Shown one piece after another: positions 8,040 to 20,101 of a stretch of DNA of 46,591 bases (the first letter of the stretch is position 1; the number at the start of each line of letters is the position of its first letter). The notes below the pieces were generated by a model. That model was not told where the DNA came from. It saw only the letters and a program-made list of their open reading frames with translations, and did not search any database. Both the position numbers and the translations under genes were made by a program. This stretch comes from Planctomycetaceae bacterium (GTDB lineage Bacteria; Planctomycetota; Phycisphaerae; Phycisphaerales; SM1A02): positions 1 to 46,591 of the forward strand of contig CANLMX010000014.1 of NCBI GenBank assembly GCA_947492385.1, written 5' to 3'.

Positions 8040-8052
8040 CCCGCGGTCCTCA

Positions 8053-8058
8053 TACAAT
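8053..8058 (+). promoter_or_regulatory. Putative -10 box (TACAAT) for holA
   Basis: TACAAT, close to consensus, ends 9 nt before the holA ATG at 8068, and no Shine-Dalgarno is visible. A leaderless or near-leaderless transcript is expected. Confidence 0.5.
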
Positions 8059-8067
8059 CGCGGCTTC

Positions 8068-10805
<2,738 letters not shown>

Positions 10806-10826
10806 TTTTCGGACACGCTGCCTCGG

Positions 10827-10832
10827 TACGAT
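10827..10832 (+). promoter_or_regulatory. Putative -10 box (TACGAT) for kup
   Basis: TACGAT lies 29 nt before the GTG start of kup in the 56-bp gap after the lipoprotein gene. This predicts a short 5' leader; no riboswitch-like structure fits in it. Confidence 0.35.
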
Positions 10833-10861
10833 GCTTCGTCCCCCTTGCGGGCCGAGCCACG

Positions 10862-12871
10862 GTGTCCGACCAGCCTCCACACCCCGCGTCGCATGCACCA
10901 GAAGCCCACGGCTCACCGGAGCCGTTGGTCCCGTCCCGGCCCACCGCCGAGGCTGCGCTGCCACCCCTCGGGCCAGGGACTTCACGGACCGGCGATGCCC
11001 ACCATGCCGGGACGCTCGCGCTCGCGATCGGCGCCGTCGGCGTGGTGTTCGGGGACATCGGGACCAGCCCGCTGTACGCCCTGCAGGAGACCGTCATCAA
11101 GCACGGTTCGGCCGACCGGCCATTCGTGATGGGCGTGCTGTCCCTCATGTTCTGGGCCCTGCTCCTGATCGTGGTTCTGAAGTACCAGATCTTCATCATG
11201 CGGGCGACCAACCGCGGCGAGGGCGGGCTGTTCTCGCTGCTTTCGCTGCTGCCGCGGGGCCTGGCGCGGCGCTCCGACCTCCGGCTGGCATTCTTCGGCC
11301 TGATCGCCATCATCGGCAGCGCCCTGCTGCTCGGCGACGGCGTGATCACGCCCTCGATCTCGGTGCTGTCCGCGATGGAAGGCCTGTCGGTCCACAATCC
11401 GGCGCTTGAGAGCTGGATCGCGCCGCTGACCACGGTCATCCTGGTGTTCATCTTTGCGGTGCAGCGCCTCGGAACGGGCCACATCGGCAAGGTCTTCGGA
11501 CCCGTGATGATCGTGTGGTTCACGGTGCTCGGCTACCTGGGCCTGCAGTCGCTCCTCCGGGATCCTTCGGTGCTCGAGGCGGTCAACCCGCTGCACGCGG
11601 TGCGGCTGGTGGCGAGCGACCCCGGCGGTACGTTCCTGCTGCTGGGCTCGATCGTGCTGGTCGTCACCGGGGCGGAGGCGCTGTACGCCGACATCGGTCA
11701 CTTCGGCATCGGCCCGATCCGCGTGGGCTGGTTCTCGCTCGTCTGGCCCTGCCTGCTCCTCAATTACTTCGGGCAGGGCGCATGGATCATCGCGAACCCG
11801 CCGACCCCCGAGCAGCTCGCGGAGTACAAGCCCTTCTACGGCATCGTTCCGCCGTCGCTGGTCATCCCGATGGTCCTGCTCGCCACAGCCGCGACCATCA
11901 TCGCCAGCCAGGCCATGATCTCGGGCGTCTTCTCGACCGCGCGACAGGCGATCCGGCTCAATTACCTGCCGCGCCTGCGGGTCGTGCACACGTCCAGCGC
12001 CACCGAGGGGCAGATCTACATCCCGTTCATCAACTGGACGCTCATGGTGGGCTGCCTCACCACGGTGTTCCTCTTCCGTTCCGCGACGCAGCTCGCAGAG
12101 GCCTACGGGATCGCGGTCACTGCCGTGATGGTGATCACGTCGTTGCTGTTTACCGAGGTCGCGCTGCGCACCTGGAAGTGGAAGCCGTGGATCGTGTGGA
12201 CGGTGATGGGCGTGTTCCTGGCGATCGACCTGCTGTTCCTCGCATCGAACATGGCGAAGATCCTGCACGGCGGCTGGTATGCGCTCGCGATCGCCGCGGT
12301 CGGCACCATCGTGATGCTCACGTGGCACCAGGGCTCGCTCGCCATCGGCCGCAGGCTCGCCGAGCAGACCGAGTCGATCCACGAGTTCCTCGCCCGGATG
12401 TGGGCCGAGGTGATCCCGCGCGTTCCGGGTACCGCCGTGTTCATGACGCCGTCGGCGCAGGCGCCGTTCGCGCTCATCAGTTTCGTCAAGCACGCGCACG
12501 TGCTGCACGAGCAGGTGGTGCTGCTCTCGATCGCGCCCTGCGACGCGCCCTTCGTGAGCGACCGTGACCGCGTGGCGGTCCGCTGGATGCCCGACGGATT
12601 CTGGGCCGTCAATGCGCAGGTCGGCTTCATGGAGGAGCCCGACGCGGTCAGGATCCTCGCCCTCGCACGCGAGCGTGGCCTGCCCTTCGACGACTCGAAC
12701 GTGACCTACTTCGCGCGCAAGATGCAGATCGTCCCGGACGGCCAGGCGCCCATGGCGCGGTGGCGGAAGTCGCTCTATGCGCTCCTGCACTCGAACGCCG
12801 CCGACGTGACCAGCGCGTTCAACCTGCCGTCCGACCGCGTCGTCGAGTTCGGCGTCCAGATGCGGCTCTGA
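10862..12871 (+). CDS. kup: KUP-family potassium transporter
   Basis: Kup is a proton-coupled low-affinity K+ uptake system in the inner membrane. The 669-residue length fits the family (about 620-670). After a Pro/His-rich N-terminus of some 50 residues comes the signature VGVVFGDIGTSPLYALQE, followed by about twelve hydrophobic segments with family motifs such as ATNRGEGGLFSLLSLLP, LLGDGVITPSISVLSAMEGL, VVTGAEALYADIGHFG and SQAMISGVFSTARQAIRLNYLPR, and a cytoplasmic C-terminal domain from about residue 480. The GTG at 10862 is used; an internal start nearer the first membrane segment cannot be excluded. The exporter genes begin 13 bp downstream, so they may share a transcript. Assignment is firm. 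Confidence 0.95.
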   Translation: MSDQPPHPASHAPEAHGSPEPLVPSRPTAEAALPPLGPGTSRTGDAHHAGTLALAIGAVGVVFGDIGTSPLYALQETVIKHGSADRPFVMGVLSLMFWALLLIVVLKYQIFIMRATNRGEGGLFSLLSLLPRGLARRSDLRLAFFGLIAIIGSALLLGDGVITPSISVLSAMEGLSVHNPALESWIAPLTTVILVFIFAVQRLGTGHIGKVFGPVMIVWFTVLGYLGLQSLLRDPSVLEAVNPLHAVRLVASDPGGTFLLLGSIVLVVTGAEALYADIGHFGIGPIRVGWFSLVWPCLLLNYFGQGAWIIANPPTPEQLAEYKPFYGIVPPSLVIPMVLLATAATIIASQAMISGVFSTARQAIRLNYLPRLRVVHTSSATEGQIYIPFINWTLMVGCLTTVFLFRSATQLAEAYGIAVTAVMVITSLLFTEVALRTWKWKPWIVWTVMGVFLAIDLLFLASNMAKILHGGWYALAIAAVGTIVMLTWHQGSLAIGRRLAEQTESIHEFLARMWAEVIPRVPGTAVFMTPSAQAPFALISFVKHAHVLHEQVVLLSIAPCDAPFVSDRDRVAVRWMPDGFWAVNAQVGFMEEPDAVRILALARERGLPFDDSNVTYFARKMQIVPDGQAPMARWRKSLYALLHSNAADVTSAFNLPSDRVVEFGVQMRL

Positions 12872-12884
12872 ACCCGTACCCGCC

Positions 12885-14047
12885 ATGCGTTCCATCGCCA
12901 TCAAGATGCTCTTCGGCGACTCCGCGAAGTTCTACGGGATCCTCCTGGGACTGGCGTTCGCGACCCTGCTGATCGCGCAGCAGTCGAGCATCTTCGTCGG
13001 CCTCATGAGCCGCACGTACGCGCTCATCGAGGAGACGCCGCAGCCCGACCTCTGGGTGGTTGACCCGACGCTCCTCTTCGTCGACGACACCAAGCCGATG
13101 CAGGTGACCGCGCTGCAGCGCGTGCGCAGCGTGCAGGGCGTCCTCTGGGCGGTGCCGATGTACAAGAGCCTGCTGGTCGCGAAGCTGCCGAATGGCTCGC
13201 GGCAGCTGTGCGACGTGGTGGGCGTCGACGACGCGAGCCTCATCGGCGCGCCGCCGACCATGGTGCAGGGCAGCGTCGAGGTGCTCCGCAACCCCGACAC
13301 GGTCATCATCGAGACGCGCGGCCAGCGCGGGCGGCTGGCGCAGCCCGTGGACCTCGAGGACCCCGCGGGCCCGAAGCGGAAGATCGAGGTCGGAGAGCTG
13401 CTCGAACTCAACGAGAAGCGCGCCGTGATCGGCGGCATCGCCGAGACCACGCCCACGTTCCAGGCGGTCCCGACCATCTACACCACCTACTCCCGGGCCA
13501 TCTCGTACGCGCCCGCCACGCGACGCACGCTGAGCATGGTGCTCGTGAAGGCCGACCCGTCGGTCCCGGTGGCCGAGCTGCAGCGCCGCATCGCGCGCGA
13601 GACCGAGCTCTCCGTCTACACGCCCCGCGAGTTCGCGTGGATGACCATCGAGTTCTGGATGAAGCAGACCGGCATCCCGATCAACTTCGGCATCGCGATC
13701 GCGCTCGGGTTCCTCGTCGGCGTCGCGATCGCGGGGCAGATGTTCTACAACTTCACGCTCGACAACCTGAAGTACTTCGGCGCCATGAAGGCCATGGGCG
13801 CGACCACGCCGCGGCTGCTCGGGCTCGTCGCGCTCCAGGGACTGGTCGCGGGCGCGCTCGGGCTGGGCATGGGGCTCGGCGCCACCTCGATCGTGGGGCT
13901 CACGATCCCGCCCGACAAGCTCGCGTTCAAGATGACGTGGCACATCCCGATCATCGCCGCGGGTGCGGTGATCTTCATCGTCGTCGCGTCGAGCGCCTTC
14001 AGCATGCGCCGCGTCGCCAAGCTCGATCCCGCCGAGGTGTTCCAGGG

Positions 14048-14051
<4 letters not shown>
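12885..14051 (+). CDS. DevC-type ABC exporter permease (FtsX/MacB superfamily)
   Basis: A 388-residue inner-membrane permease. One membrane segment lies near the N-terminus (YGILLGLAFATLLIAQQSS), then a periplasmic domain of about 220 residues, then three C-terminal segments with the FtsX-family pattern FGAMKAMGATTPRLLGLVALQG and a final MRRVAKLDPAEVFQG. This topology and the start MRSIAIKMLFGDSAKFYGI match the DevC group, which with DevA (ATPase) and DevB (adaptor) exports lipids or other compounds across the envelope in cyanobacteria and is widespread elsewhere. The stop overlaps the ATPase gene start (ATGA). The exported substrate is unknown. Confidence 0.88.
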
Positions 14052-14800
<749 letters not shown>

Positions 14801-14809
14801 GTCCCGCCG

Positions 14810-14815
14810 TACGCT
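14810..14815 (+). promoter_or_regulatory. Putative -10 box (TACGCT) before the adaptor gene
   Basis: TACGCT lies 25 nt before the ATG at 14841 in the 40-bp gap between the ATPase and adaptor genes. It could be an internal promoter of the exporter operon. Confidence 0.3.
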
Positions 14816-14840
14816 GATTCCCGAACCAGGCACCCCACGC

Positions 14841-16016
14841 ATGAACTGGAAATTCGTCATCCTCCCTGCGCTCGCCCTCGCGGGAATCGTCGCCGCGGTG
14901 GTGACCGTCTCCAAGCAGTCGAAGCCGCCCGCGGTGCCCCCGCCGACGGTGCCGCCCGCGGCGTCGCCCTTCGGCGACCGCGTGAGCGGATCCGGGCTCG
15001 TCGAGCCCTCGAGCGAGCTCGTGCTCCTGGGCGCACCGGTCAGCGGGCTGGTCGAGGAGGTCATGGTCACCGAGGGCCAGCGCGTGAAGAAGGGCGATCC
15101 GCTCTTCGCCATCGACCGGCGCACGCTCCGTTCGCAGCTTGCCGGTGCCGAGGCGCGCCTGCTGTCCGCCGAGGCGCGGCTCGGGCAGGCGAAGAGCATG
15201 CCGAAGCCGGAGTCCCTGGCACAGGCGCAGGCGCGCGCCGAGCAGTCGCGCGCGGCCGTGGCCGACGCGCAGGGGCGGCTCGAGCGGCTGATCGCGGTCG
15301 GCGAAGCGGGCGCGATCTCGCGCAACGAGCGTCCGACCCGCGAGTTCGATCTGGCCACCGCCAAGGCGCGTCTGGCCGAGGCGGAGGCGAACCTGGCGTT
15401 CGTGAAGCGCGGTACCTATCCCGAGGATCTCAAGGTCTTCGAGAGCGAGGTCGCGGTCGCACGGGCCGAGTGCGATGCCCTGCGAACCGAGCTCGACCGT
15501 TGCATCGCGCGCGCCCCGATCGACGGCAACGTCCTCAGGATCGACGCCCGCCCCGGCGAGTACGCGGCGGCGGGCCCCGGCGCCGAGGTGCAGATGCAGC
15601 TCGGGAACCTCGACCCGCTCCACATCCGGGTCGATATCGACGAACTCGACGCGTGGCGCTTCGATCCGAAGGGCAAGGCGGTGGCGTCGCTGCGCGGCGG
15701 TCGGCAGCAGACCTATCCGCTGCGCTTCGTGCGCCGCACGCCGCTGGTGCAGCCCAAGCGCGCACTCACCGGCGAGAATGCCGAGCGCATCGACACGCGC
15801 GTGATCCAGGTCATCTACGCGTTCGAGGACCCGAAGGCGGGCGTCGCGCCGGGGCAGCTGCTCGACGTGTACATCGAGAGCGCTGCGCCGCAGGCGGAGC
15901 CTGCGAAGCCCGCCGAGGCGCCGGAGGCACCCGCGCCGGCGGCGAAGCCTGCGGAAGCCCCGAAGCCTGCGGACGCACCCAAGGCTCCACTCACTGCACC
16001 CAAGAATGGCGGTTGA
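14841..16016 (+). CDS. HlyD/DevB-type membrane fusion (adaptor) protein
   Basis: A 391-residue periplasmic adaptor. It has an N-terminal anchor (WKFVILPALALAGIVAAVV), a first half-motif of the lipoyl/barrel-sandwich domain (GSGLVEPSSELVLLGAPVSGLVEEVMVTEGQ, split here around VSGLVEEV), a helical hairpin at about residues 90-210 (repeated Ala/Glu/Arg heptads) and the second half-motif ARAPIDGNVLRIDARPGEY. The last 45 residues are an Ala/Pro/Glu/Lys-rich low-complexity tail. It follows the permease and ATPase genes, completing a DevC-A-B order. The tail after the adaptor domain is not typical of the family. An outer-membrane TolC partner is not encoded nearby. Confidence 0.88.
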   Translation: MNWKFVILPALALAGIVAAVVTVSKQSKPPAVPPPTVPPAASPFGDRVSGSGLVEPSSELVLLGAPVSGLVEEVMVTEGQRVKKGDPLFAIDRRTLRSQLAGAEARLLSAEARLGQAKSMPKPESLAQAQARAEQSRAAVADAQGRLERLIAVGEAGAISRNERPTREFDLATAKARLAEAEANLAFVKRGTYPEDLKVFESEVAVARAECDALRTELDRCIARAPIDGNVLRIDARPGEYAAAGPGAEVQMQLGNLDPLHIRVDIDELDAWRFDPKGKAVASLRGGRQQTYPLRFVRRTPLVQPKRALTGENAERIDTRVIQVIYAFEDPKAGVAPGQLLDVYIESAAPQAEPAKPAEAPEAPAPAAKPAEAPKPADAPKAPLTAPKNGG

Positions 16017-16938
16017 CGCCGAGAGCTCAGCGCGTGCCACCGCCGCGTCGCAGGAACGGCGCGCCGCGACGTTTGCGCTGATGGCCGGCATCGCAATCAT
16101 GGCGACGAAGTTCGTCGCGTGGCGGCTGACGGGCTCGAGCGCCGTCTACAGCGATGCGGTGGAGTCCATCGTCAACGTGGTTGCGGGCGCGTTCGCGCTG
16201 TGGGCCATCGCGCAGTCGCACCGGCCAGCCGATCGCACGCACCCCTACGGCCACGGCCGTTTCGAATTCCTGAGCGCCACCGTTGAGGCCGCGCTCGTCG
16301 GCGCCGCGGGCGCAAGCATCGTGTGGGAGGCCGGCCACCGGCTGCTCTCCGGCGCGGAAATGCCGCAGCGGCTCGACGCGGGGCTCGTCATCATCGGCGC
16401 TGCCGGGCTCGCGAACGCCGCGATCGGAGCGTGGCTCCTCCGCCTGGGCCGCCGCAACGGATCCGCCGCGCTCGCGGCCGATGGGCAGCACCTGCTCTCG
16501 GACGCGCTCACGAGCGTCGCCGCGCTGGGTGCGCTGTTTGCGGTGCGGCTCACGGGGATCGCGTGGATCGACCCCGTGGTCGCGCTCTGCATGGCCGGCG
16601 TCTTGGTCGCGATGGCCGCACGCACGATGCGGCGGTCGCTGGGCGACCTGGTCGACGAGCAGGACGAGCGCGACTACGAGCTGGTACGCGCCATCCTCGA
16701 CGCGCACGTCGAGCGGCCGGGCGCGGTGGCACGCGAGCCGCGGATCGTCGGATGGCACAAGCTGCGCACGCGCCACGTCGGCCGCCATCATTGGGTGGAG
16801 TTCCACCTGCAGGTGGACGGCTCGATGGACGTCCGCGCGGCCCACGACCTTGCCAGCGCCATCGAGCACGAGGTCGAGCAGGCGCTCGCCTCCGGCATGG
16901 ACGGCGGAAACGCGACCGCGCACGTCGAGCCCGCCTGA
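16006..16938 (+). CDS. Cation diffusion facilitator (CDF) transporter
   Basis: A 310-residue CDF-family metal exporter, typically moving Zn2+, Mn2+, Fe2+ or Co2+ out of the cytoplasm against protons. Six membrane segments are visible, with the family motifs SDAVESIVNV in segment 2, HPYGHGRFEFLSA in the loop before segment 3 and GQHLLSDALTS in segment 5 (metal ligands), then a C-terminal metal-binding domain from about residue 210 (HVGRHHWVEFHLQVDG, HDLASAIEHEVEQAL). In segment 2 the common (H/D)xxxD first-site pattern begins with Tyr (YSDAVES), which may affect metal selectivity. It overlaps the adaptor gene by 11 bp and so is part of that operon. The stop is one base from the end of the opposing chrA. 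Confidence 0.92.
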   Translation: MAVDAESSARATAASQERRAATFALMAGIAIMATKFVAWRLTGSSAVYSDAVESIVNVVAGAFALWAIAQSHRPADRTHPYGHGRFEFLSATVEAALVGAAGASIVWEAGHRLLSGAEMPQRLDAGLVIIGAAGLANAAIGAWLLRLGRRNGSAALAADGQHLLSDALTSVAALGALFAVRLTGIAWIDPVVALCMAGVLVAMAARTMRRSLGDLVDEQDERDYELVRAILDAHVERPGAVAREPRIVGWHKLRTRHVGRHHWVEFHLQVDGSMDVRAAHDLASAIEHEVEQALASGMDGGNATAHVEPA

Positions 16939-16939
16939 C

Positions 16940-18184
16940 TCATGCCAACAGCGCGCCCGCGAGCGCGGCGAGCGCCACGACCGCAACCACCGGCACGCGC
17001 GGGCGCGCGAGGAGCGCCAGGCTCCCTGCCGCGATGCACGCGGTCGTGACGTCCGTGATCCCTGCCGGCACCACCGGATCGGCAAGCGCCGCGACGAGCA
17101 CGCCCGTCACCGCGACCGTCGCGCCACGCATGGCGCCGCGGGCGGCGCGCGCTCCCGCAATGGCATTCCACGCGGGCATCGCGGCCACCACCAGCAGGAG
17201 TCCCGGCACAAACACGCTGGCCGTCATCAGCGCCGCGGCACCCGCGGCCGCCCATGGGCCATCGGGCTGCCCCATGGCGGCCCCAAGGAACGCGACCATC
17301 GTGAAGAGCGGCCCCGGCACGGCCTGCGCCAGCGCATAGGCCGCGATCACGGTGCCCTCGGGCAGCCACGCATGCTCGACGAACGGTCGCTCGATGAGCG
17401 GGAGCACCACGTGCCCGCCGCCCACGACCAGCGACCCGGCACGCACGCACGTCGCGGCGGCCTGGACCACGGGCGGAGCGCCTGCCGAGGCGAACGAAAG
17501 CGCCACGAGCGCCGCAAGCACCAACGCCGCGACGGATCCATGCAGGCGCGCGGCCGCAGGTTCGCGCGCGCCGTTCGAGTTCGCTGCCGCCCCGCGCGCC
17601 GCGCCCGCACCGCGCGACATGTCCGTGGCGCGGTCGCCACGATCCATGGCGATTCCAGCCGCTGCCGCGGCAACGATCACGCCTACCTGGGCCGCCGTTG
17701 CCGCCACCCCGCCGAACGCACGCGCCACCGCCAGCACGGCCACGGTGCATGCGGCCGCGCCGATCAGCGGCCCGCCGCCACCGAGCGCACGCGCCATCGA
17801 CCACGCGGCGCGCGCGACCGCCGCCACCGCCAGCGCGCGCAGTCCTGCGAGCCACCCCGCGCCCGAGATCTCAGTGCCCCTTGCCACCAGCCCGGCACCG
17901 GCCGCGGCCAGGACCGCGGCGCTGGGCAACGTGAAGGCCGCCCACGCCGCCACCGCACCCATCATCCCCGCGCGGCGCATGCCGAGCGAGAACGCCACCT
18001 GCGTGCTCGTCGGCCCCGGCAGCAGCTGGCACATCGCGACGGTGGACGCCCACTGGCCGTCGTCCAGCCACGAGCGCCGAGTCACGAACTCGCGGTGGAA
18101 GTACCCGAGGTGCGCCACGGGCCCACCGAACGACGTGCACCCCAGGCGCAGGAACGCTCCGATGACCTCGGCGACGGAACCCAT
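16940..18184 (-). CDS. chrA: Chromate transporter, two-domain ChrA type
   Basis: A 414-residue membrane protein with two homologous CHR domains. Domain 1 begins AFLRLGCTSFGGPVAHLGYF and carries QLLPGPTSTQVAFSLG; domain 2 begins ASAGAPPVVQAA...VRAGSLVVGGGHVVLPLIE and carries ALAQAVPGPLFTMVAFLG. ChrA exports chromate (CrO4 2-), sometimes also acting on sulfate-like anions. The two-domain length (about 400) fits the long-chain group. An extended segment rich in Arg/Asp/Asn between the domains (about residues 180-215) is probably a cytoplasmic or periplasmic loop. The open frame runs far upstream through other genes; ATG at 18184 gives the normal N-terminus and has TACCTT 7 nt upstream. No chrB regulator is nearby. 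Confidence 0.93.
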   Translation of the reverse strand: MGSVAEVIGAFLRLGCTSFGGPVAHLGYFHREFVTRRSWLDDGQWASTVAMCQLLPGPTSTQVAFSLGMRRAGMMGAVAAWAAFTLPSAAVLAAAGAGLVARGTEISGAGWLAGLRALAVAAVARAAWSMARALGGGGPLIGAAACTVAVLAVARAFGGVAATAAQVGVIVAAAAAGIAMDRGDRATDMSRGAGAARGAAANSNGAREPAAARLHGSVAALVLAALVALSFASAGAPPVVQAAATCVRAGSLVVGGGHVVLPLIERPFVEHAWLPEGTVIAAYALAQAVPGPLFTMVAFLGAAMGQPDGPWAAAGAAALMTASVFVPGLLLVVAAMPAWNAIAGARAARGAMRGATVAVTGVLVAALADPVVPAGITDVTTACIAAGSLALLARPRVPVVAVVALAALAGALLA

Positions 18185-18191
18185 GGCCTGC

Positions 18192-18197
18192 AAGGTA
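18192..18197 (-). promoter_or_regulatory. Putative -10 box (TACCTT) for chrA
   Basis: TACCTT on the minus strand lies 7 nt before the chrA ATG. It shares the 48-bp divergent region with the TACCCT box of the opposite gene; the two -10 boxes are only 22 bp apart, so the promoters must overlap. Confidence 0.45.
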
Positions 18198-18219
18198 TGG
18201 CAGGGCGAGGTCGCGCGGC

Positions 18220-18225
18220 TACCCT
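18220..18225 (+). promoter_or_regulatory. Putative -10 box (TACCCT) for the HEPN-like gene
   Basis: TACCCT lies 7 nt before the ATG at 18233, the same spacing as the divergent chrA box. A leaderless transcript is predicted. Confidence 0.45.
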
Positions 18226-18232
18226 CCGAGCC

Positions 18233-18877
18233 ATGCGCCCCGCACCGCAGCTTGCGCCGCTCGACCTCGACACGATCCGGCGCCTCTGGAAGCCACGCCG
18301 CGACTCGTATGCCGATGCACGGCTCTACGAGGAGAATCGCATCCGCCTGCACCGGGCCTTCAGCTGGCTCGAGCGCGCGGAGCGGTGCGGTGAGGCGCAG
18401 CTCGACGACCGCTACCTCGCGCAGTGGGCGGCGCTCATGGCGCTCGCATCGCGGTGGGACGAGGGCCGCGGCGCCCCGGCGGCCGAGCGCACGGCGCTGG
18501 CGGCGTTCGTGCGCCAGGTCTCCGCCACGGACCACGACGGCGTCGTTCCCGCCACGCTCGAGCGCGAGCGTGCGCTGGTGATCAGCGTGTTCACCGATCG
18601 ATACCTGGCTCGCCACTTCGATGCCGTCGATGCGCGGGCGCTCGTCGAACGCCGCCGCTTCGACCGCGTGGCCCAGATGATGCTCGAGCGTTGCGCGCTC
18701 GTGCACGCGCAGCTTGCGCAGGGCGGGTCGACCTACGCCAGCCGGGAGAACCGGACGGTGCTGAAGCGGTCGTCGATGGCGCTCGACCGGTTCACGCTCG
18801 CGGCGCTCCAGGTGTTCATCAACCACGGCTACGCGGACGACTGGGGCGGACTCTGCTGGCCGCCCGCGCGCGGCTGA
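18233..18877 (+). CDS. HEPN-like protein (candidate RNase or apo-HEPN)
   Basis: A 214-residue all-helical protein. The N-terminal half reads RIRLHRAFSWLERAE...DDRYLAQWAALMALASRW and the C-terminal half ERCALVHAQLAQGGSTYASRE (here given in parts: RCALVH, QGGSTY, NRTVLKRS) followed by a hydrophobic helix ending VFINHG. This order resembles a family of bacterial HEPN proteins whose motif is RNQLVHGGATW; here Arg153 and His158 keep the Rx4H spacing but the Asn is Cys. HEPN domains with Rx4-6H are often RNases in toxin-antitoxin and defence systems. No antitoxin-like nucleotidyltransferase gene is adjacent. It is divergent from chrA and its 3' end overlaps dinB by 49 bp. The family link is by eye and moderately sure; activity is inference. 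Confidence 0.6.
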   Translation: MRPAPQLAPLDLDTIRRLWKPRRDSYADARLYEENRIRLHRAFSWLERAERCGEAQLDDRYLAQWAALMALASRWDEGRGAPAAERTALAAFVRQVSATDHDGVVPATLERERALVISVFTDRYLARHFDAVDARALVERRRFDRVAQMMLERCALVHAQLAQGGSTYASRENRTVLKRSSMALDRFTLAALQVFINHGYADDWGGLCWPPARG

Positions 18878-20064
18878 CCGCGCGGTCCCCCGTCCACGCG
18901 CCCGCGCCCGATCGCATCCTTGCCGAACCGGCGCGCCACCGCGTCCGCCACGCGGTCGAGCGCACGCTGGCGTTCGTCGTCCGGGTCGGCGAACAGCGAC
19001 CCACCGGTGTCCGTGCCCCCCTCGTCGCGCGCAAGCCGCACGCCGACCAGCCGCACCGGGCGGAATCCGCGCGCCGACCACGCGCGGAACGCCTCGCGCG
19101 CCGTCCGCACCAGCACCAGCGTCGCATCCGTCGCGGCGTCGAGCGTGCGCGATCGGGTGATGGTCTCGAAGTCGCCGAACCGGATCTTCACCGTCACCGT
19201 CCGCGCGCGTGCCGTCGCGGCGCGCATCCGCATCGCCGCCGACTCCACGAGCCCGCGGAGCACGTCCTCGACTGCCTCTGGGTCCGCGACGTCCTCGTCG
19301 AACGTCGTCTCGTGGCCGAAGCCCTTGGCTTCGTGCTCGACCTCCACCGGGCGGTCGTCGTGCCCGAGCGCACGCTGCCGCATCGCCACCGCATGATCCC
19401 CCAGCGCATCGCGGACCGTGCGTTCGTGCATGCGTTGGAGATCCGCGAACGTGCGCACGCCCGCCGCGTGGAACGCACCCGCGCTGCGCGGCCCGACGCC
19501 CCACATGCGCTCGATGGGGAGCGGCGCAAGCCACGCCGCAAGGGTGCCGGGCGGTTCGTCGGCCGGAACCTCGGTGAGCCCGTCGGGCTTGTGCATATCG
19601 CTGGCAAGCTTCGCGACGAATTTGTTGGGACCGACCCCCACGCTCACGGTGAGGCCGAGCTCCTCGCGCACCGCGCGACGAACTCCCTCCGCGATGGTCC
19701 GCCCGGTTCCCAGCAGCCGCTCGCTGCCCGTGCAGTCGATGAACGCCTCGTCGACGCTCAGCGGCTCGACCAGCGGCGAGCACCGGCCGAGGATCGCCAT
19801 GAAGCGTGTGCTGAGTTCCGAATAGCGAGCGAACCGCGGCCGCGCCACGTGCGCATGCGGGCACAGCGCCAGCGCTCGCCCCATCGGCATCGCGCTGCGG
19901 CATCCGAAGGCACGCGCTTCGTAGCTGGCCGCCGCGACGACGCTGCGTGGCGAGCGACCGCCGACCAGCACCGGCTGGCCCCGCAGCGACGGGTCGTCGA
20001 GCTGCTCCACCGACGCGAAGAACGCGTCGAGGTCCGCGTGCAGGATGGTGCGCGCGCCTGGCAT
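18829..20064 (-). CDS. dinB: DNA polymerase IV (Y-family)
   Basis: DinB performs error-prone translesion synthesis. The 411-residue protein starts with the Y-family motif ILHADLDAFFASVEQLDDP (metal-binding Asp residues), continues with KPVLVGG-like GQPVLVGG, YEARAFGCRSAMP, then EPLSVDEAFIDCTG (catalytic Asp-Glu), VGVGPNKFVAKLASDMHKPDG and the helix-hairpin-helix GVGPRSAGAFHAAGV; the little-finger domain (FGHETTFDEDV...VKIRFGDFETITRSRTL) is complete. The C-terminus is a short Gly/Arg/Gln-rich tail with no clear QLxLF clamp-binding peptide. The open frame is longer upstream, but ATG at 20064 gives the standard N-terminus with TACGGT 8 nt before it. No LexA-type operator was recognised. Confidence 0.94.
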   Translation of the reverse strand: MPGARTILHADLDAFFASVEQLDDPSLRGQPVLVGGRSPRSVVAAASYEARAFGCRSAMPMGRALALCPHAHVARPRFARYSELSTRFMAILGRCSPLVEPLSVDEAFIDCTGSERLLGTGRTIAEGVRRAVREELGLTVSVGVGPNKFVAKLASDMHKPDGLTEVPADEPPGTLAAWLAPLPIERMWGVGPRSAGAFHAAGVRTFADLQRMHERTVRDALGDHAVAMRQRALGHDDRPVEVEHEAKGFGHETTFDEDVADPEAVEDVLRGLVESAAMRMRAATARARTVTVKIRFGDFETITRSRTLDAATDATLVLVRTAREAFRAWSARGFRPVRLVGVRLARDEGGTDTGGSLFADPDDERQRALDRVADAVARRFGKDAIGRGRVDGGPRGQPRAGGQQSPPQSSA

Positions 20065-20072
20065 CGGCAACC

Positions 20073-20078
20073 ACCGTA
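20073..20078 (-). promoter_or_regulatory. Putative -10 box (TACGGT) for dinB
   Basis: TACGGT on the minus strand ends 8 nt before the dinB ATG, in the 37-bp region between the two divergent start codons. Confidence 0.4.
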
Positions 20079-20089
20079 CCGTGCGGCGG

Positions 20090-20095
20090 TACGCT
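20090..20095 (+). promoter_or_regulatory. Putative -10 box (TACGCT) for the cytochrome gene
   Basis: TACGCT ends 6 nt before the ATG at 20102. With the dinB box it makes a pair of overlapping divergent promoters inside 37 bp. Confidence 0.4.
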
Positions 20096-20101
20096 TGGGG
20101 C

